The position numbers were made by a program, and so were the translations under genes. The notes beneath the pieces were generated by a model. The model did not search any database and was not told the origin of the DNA. It was given only the letters and a program-made list of their open reading frames with translations. From positions 62,001-126,000 of the forward strand of contig MPCW01000002.1 of assembly GCA_001874325.1 (NCBI GenBank): a stretch of DNA of 64,000 bases, in the 5' to 3' direction. The first letter of the stretch is position 1, and each line of letters opens with the position of its first letter. Origin of the DNA: Flavobacterium sp. MedPE-SWcel (GTDB lineage: Bacteria > Bacteroidota > Bacteroidia > Flavobacteriales > Flavobacteriaceae). Shown here in pieces: positions 63,391-64,000 of the stretch.

Positions 63391-64000
63391 ATGACTATGG
63401 ATAACGAAAAAGCAATACTATCAGCAAACGAAATAAACATAGGTTACCTTAACAAAAAAAAGGTACAAACAGTTATTGCTAAAAAGGTTAGTCTTACCCT
63501 AAAGCCTAGTAGTTTTACAGCACTTATTGGTGCAAATGGAATTGGTAAATCTACGCTATTGCGTACACTTACAGGTATACAACCTCCACTAGAAGGAAAA
63601 GTTTTATTGAAAGATAAAAACATCAATGATTATAGCTCTAATGAGTTTGCTCAAAACCTCAGCATAGTACTTACTGAAAGCCTCCCTCCTAGCAATCTTA
63701 CTGTTTACGAGCTTGTTGCGCTTGGTAGACAACCCTATACAAACTGGTTAGGAAAACTCGCTCCAGAAGACACTATAAAAGTAAAAGAGGCACTAGAACT
63801 TACGCAACTATTACATCTTGCCGATAAAAAACATTATGAGATTAGTGATGGACAGTTACAAAGAGTACTTATTGCAAGAGCATTAGCACAGGACACCCCT
63901 ATAATTATACTCGACGAACCCACAACTCATCTAGATTTATTACATAAAGTAAGTTTACTCAAACTATTAAAACAGCTTACTATTAAGACTAATAAAAGTA
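63391..64000 (+). CDS. btuD: B12 ABC transporter ATP-binding protein (3' end outside window)
   Basis: The ATG lies four bases after the btuC stop and the frame is open to the window end, giving about 203 residues. Walker A is GANGIGKS (49-56), Walker B is IIILDEP with the H-loop region still to come, and the Q-loop is near LTESLPPS. The signature reads ISDGQLQR, with Asp in place of the usual Gly of SGGQ. It completes the importer with BtuF and BtuC. Confidence 0.9.
   Translation, partial: MTMDNEKAILSANEINIGYLNKKKVQTVIAKKVSLTLKPSSFTALIGANGIGKSTLLRTLTGIQPPLEGKVLLKDKNINDYSSNEFAQNLSIVLTESLPPSNLTVYELVALGRQPYTNWLGKLAPEDTIKVKEALELTQLLHLADKKHYEISDGQLQRVLIARALAQDTPIIILDEPTTHLDLLHKVSLLKLLKQLTIKTNKS

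Overview
The window is a gap-free piece of a low-GC Bacteroidota chromosome, most likely family Flavobacteriaceae. Supporting signs are many proteins with type IX secretion (T9SS) sorting domains, lipoproteins with acidic residues right after the lipidated cysteine, class III glutamine synthetase, TonB-dependent uptake, TANNTTTG-type promoter elements with almost no Shine-Dalgarno sequences, and several TTG or GTG starts. I see no rRNA, tRNA, CRISPR array, transposase or prophage. No gene-free stretch exceeds 300 bases; the largest gaps hold promoters, hairpins and one riboswitch.

Layout: (1) 1-9.2 kb: the 3' end of purL, a 25-codon remnant of a GNAT acetyltransferase gene, a small membrane protein, a PhnA-like protein, a two-gene operon of an LTA-synthase-type phosphotransferase and a CX5R phosphatase, a long-chain acyl-CoA ligase, and two unrecognised genes separated by two back-to-back perfect inverted repeats. 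(2) 9.4-15.4 kb: a MarR regulator and a fatty-acid beta-oxidation operon of the Bacillus fadN-fadA-fadE type. (3) 15.5-22.4 kb: DUF1304 protein, a GldL-like mini-protein, a GNAT enzyme, histidine ammonia-lyase, gcvT coupled to a Prc-type protease, and a YebC regulator. (4) 22.4-25.5 kb: an ECF sigma / anti-sigma operon with two beta-solenoid exported proteins. (5) 25.5-38.8 kb: a PLP-dependent cysteine/cystathionine synthase, an S9 lipoprotein peptidase, an SGNH hydrolase with T9SS tail, YbaB, two paralogous double-OmpA proteins, glutamine synthetase III, a lipoprotein, a T9SS protein, and a pRiA4b-ORF3-like plus NdpA-like pair. (6) 38.9-51.7 kb: an outer-membrane barrel protein, an ABC transporter, and three very large T9SS type B proteins in a row, the middle one built from an alternating repeat. 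(7) 51.8-57.9 kb: typA, a second ECF sigma / anti-sigma operon with three tandem DUF4252 genes, and a divergent S41 lipoprotease. (8) 58-64 kb: a vitamin B12 uptake locus. A cobalamin riboswitch precedes btuB and a BtuG-like beta-propeller lipoprotein on the minus strand, while btuF, btuC and btuD (cut by the window end) run the other way.

Four observations stand out. Both ECF operons are preceded by the same two-part motif (TGTAACA, then CGTC or TGTC, with 16 bases between AAC and the second box), which suggests self-controlled promoters. The B12 locus packs a riboswitch, two divergent promoters and all transport layers into about 6 kb. The OmpA pair replaces the usual GHTD signature by GHICC in the second domain of both paralogs. 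The T9SS type B trio shows stepwise repeat growth. I found no convincing defence island; the least explained genes are those at 6952-9162.
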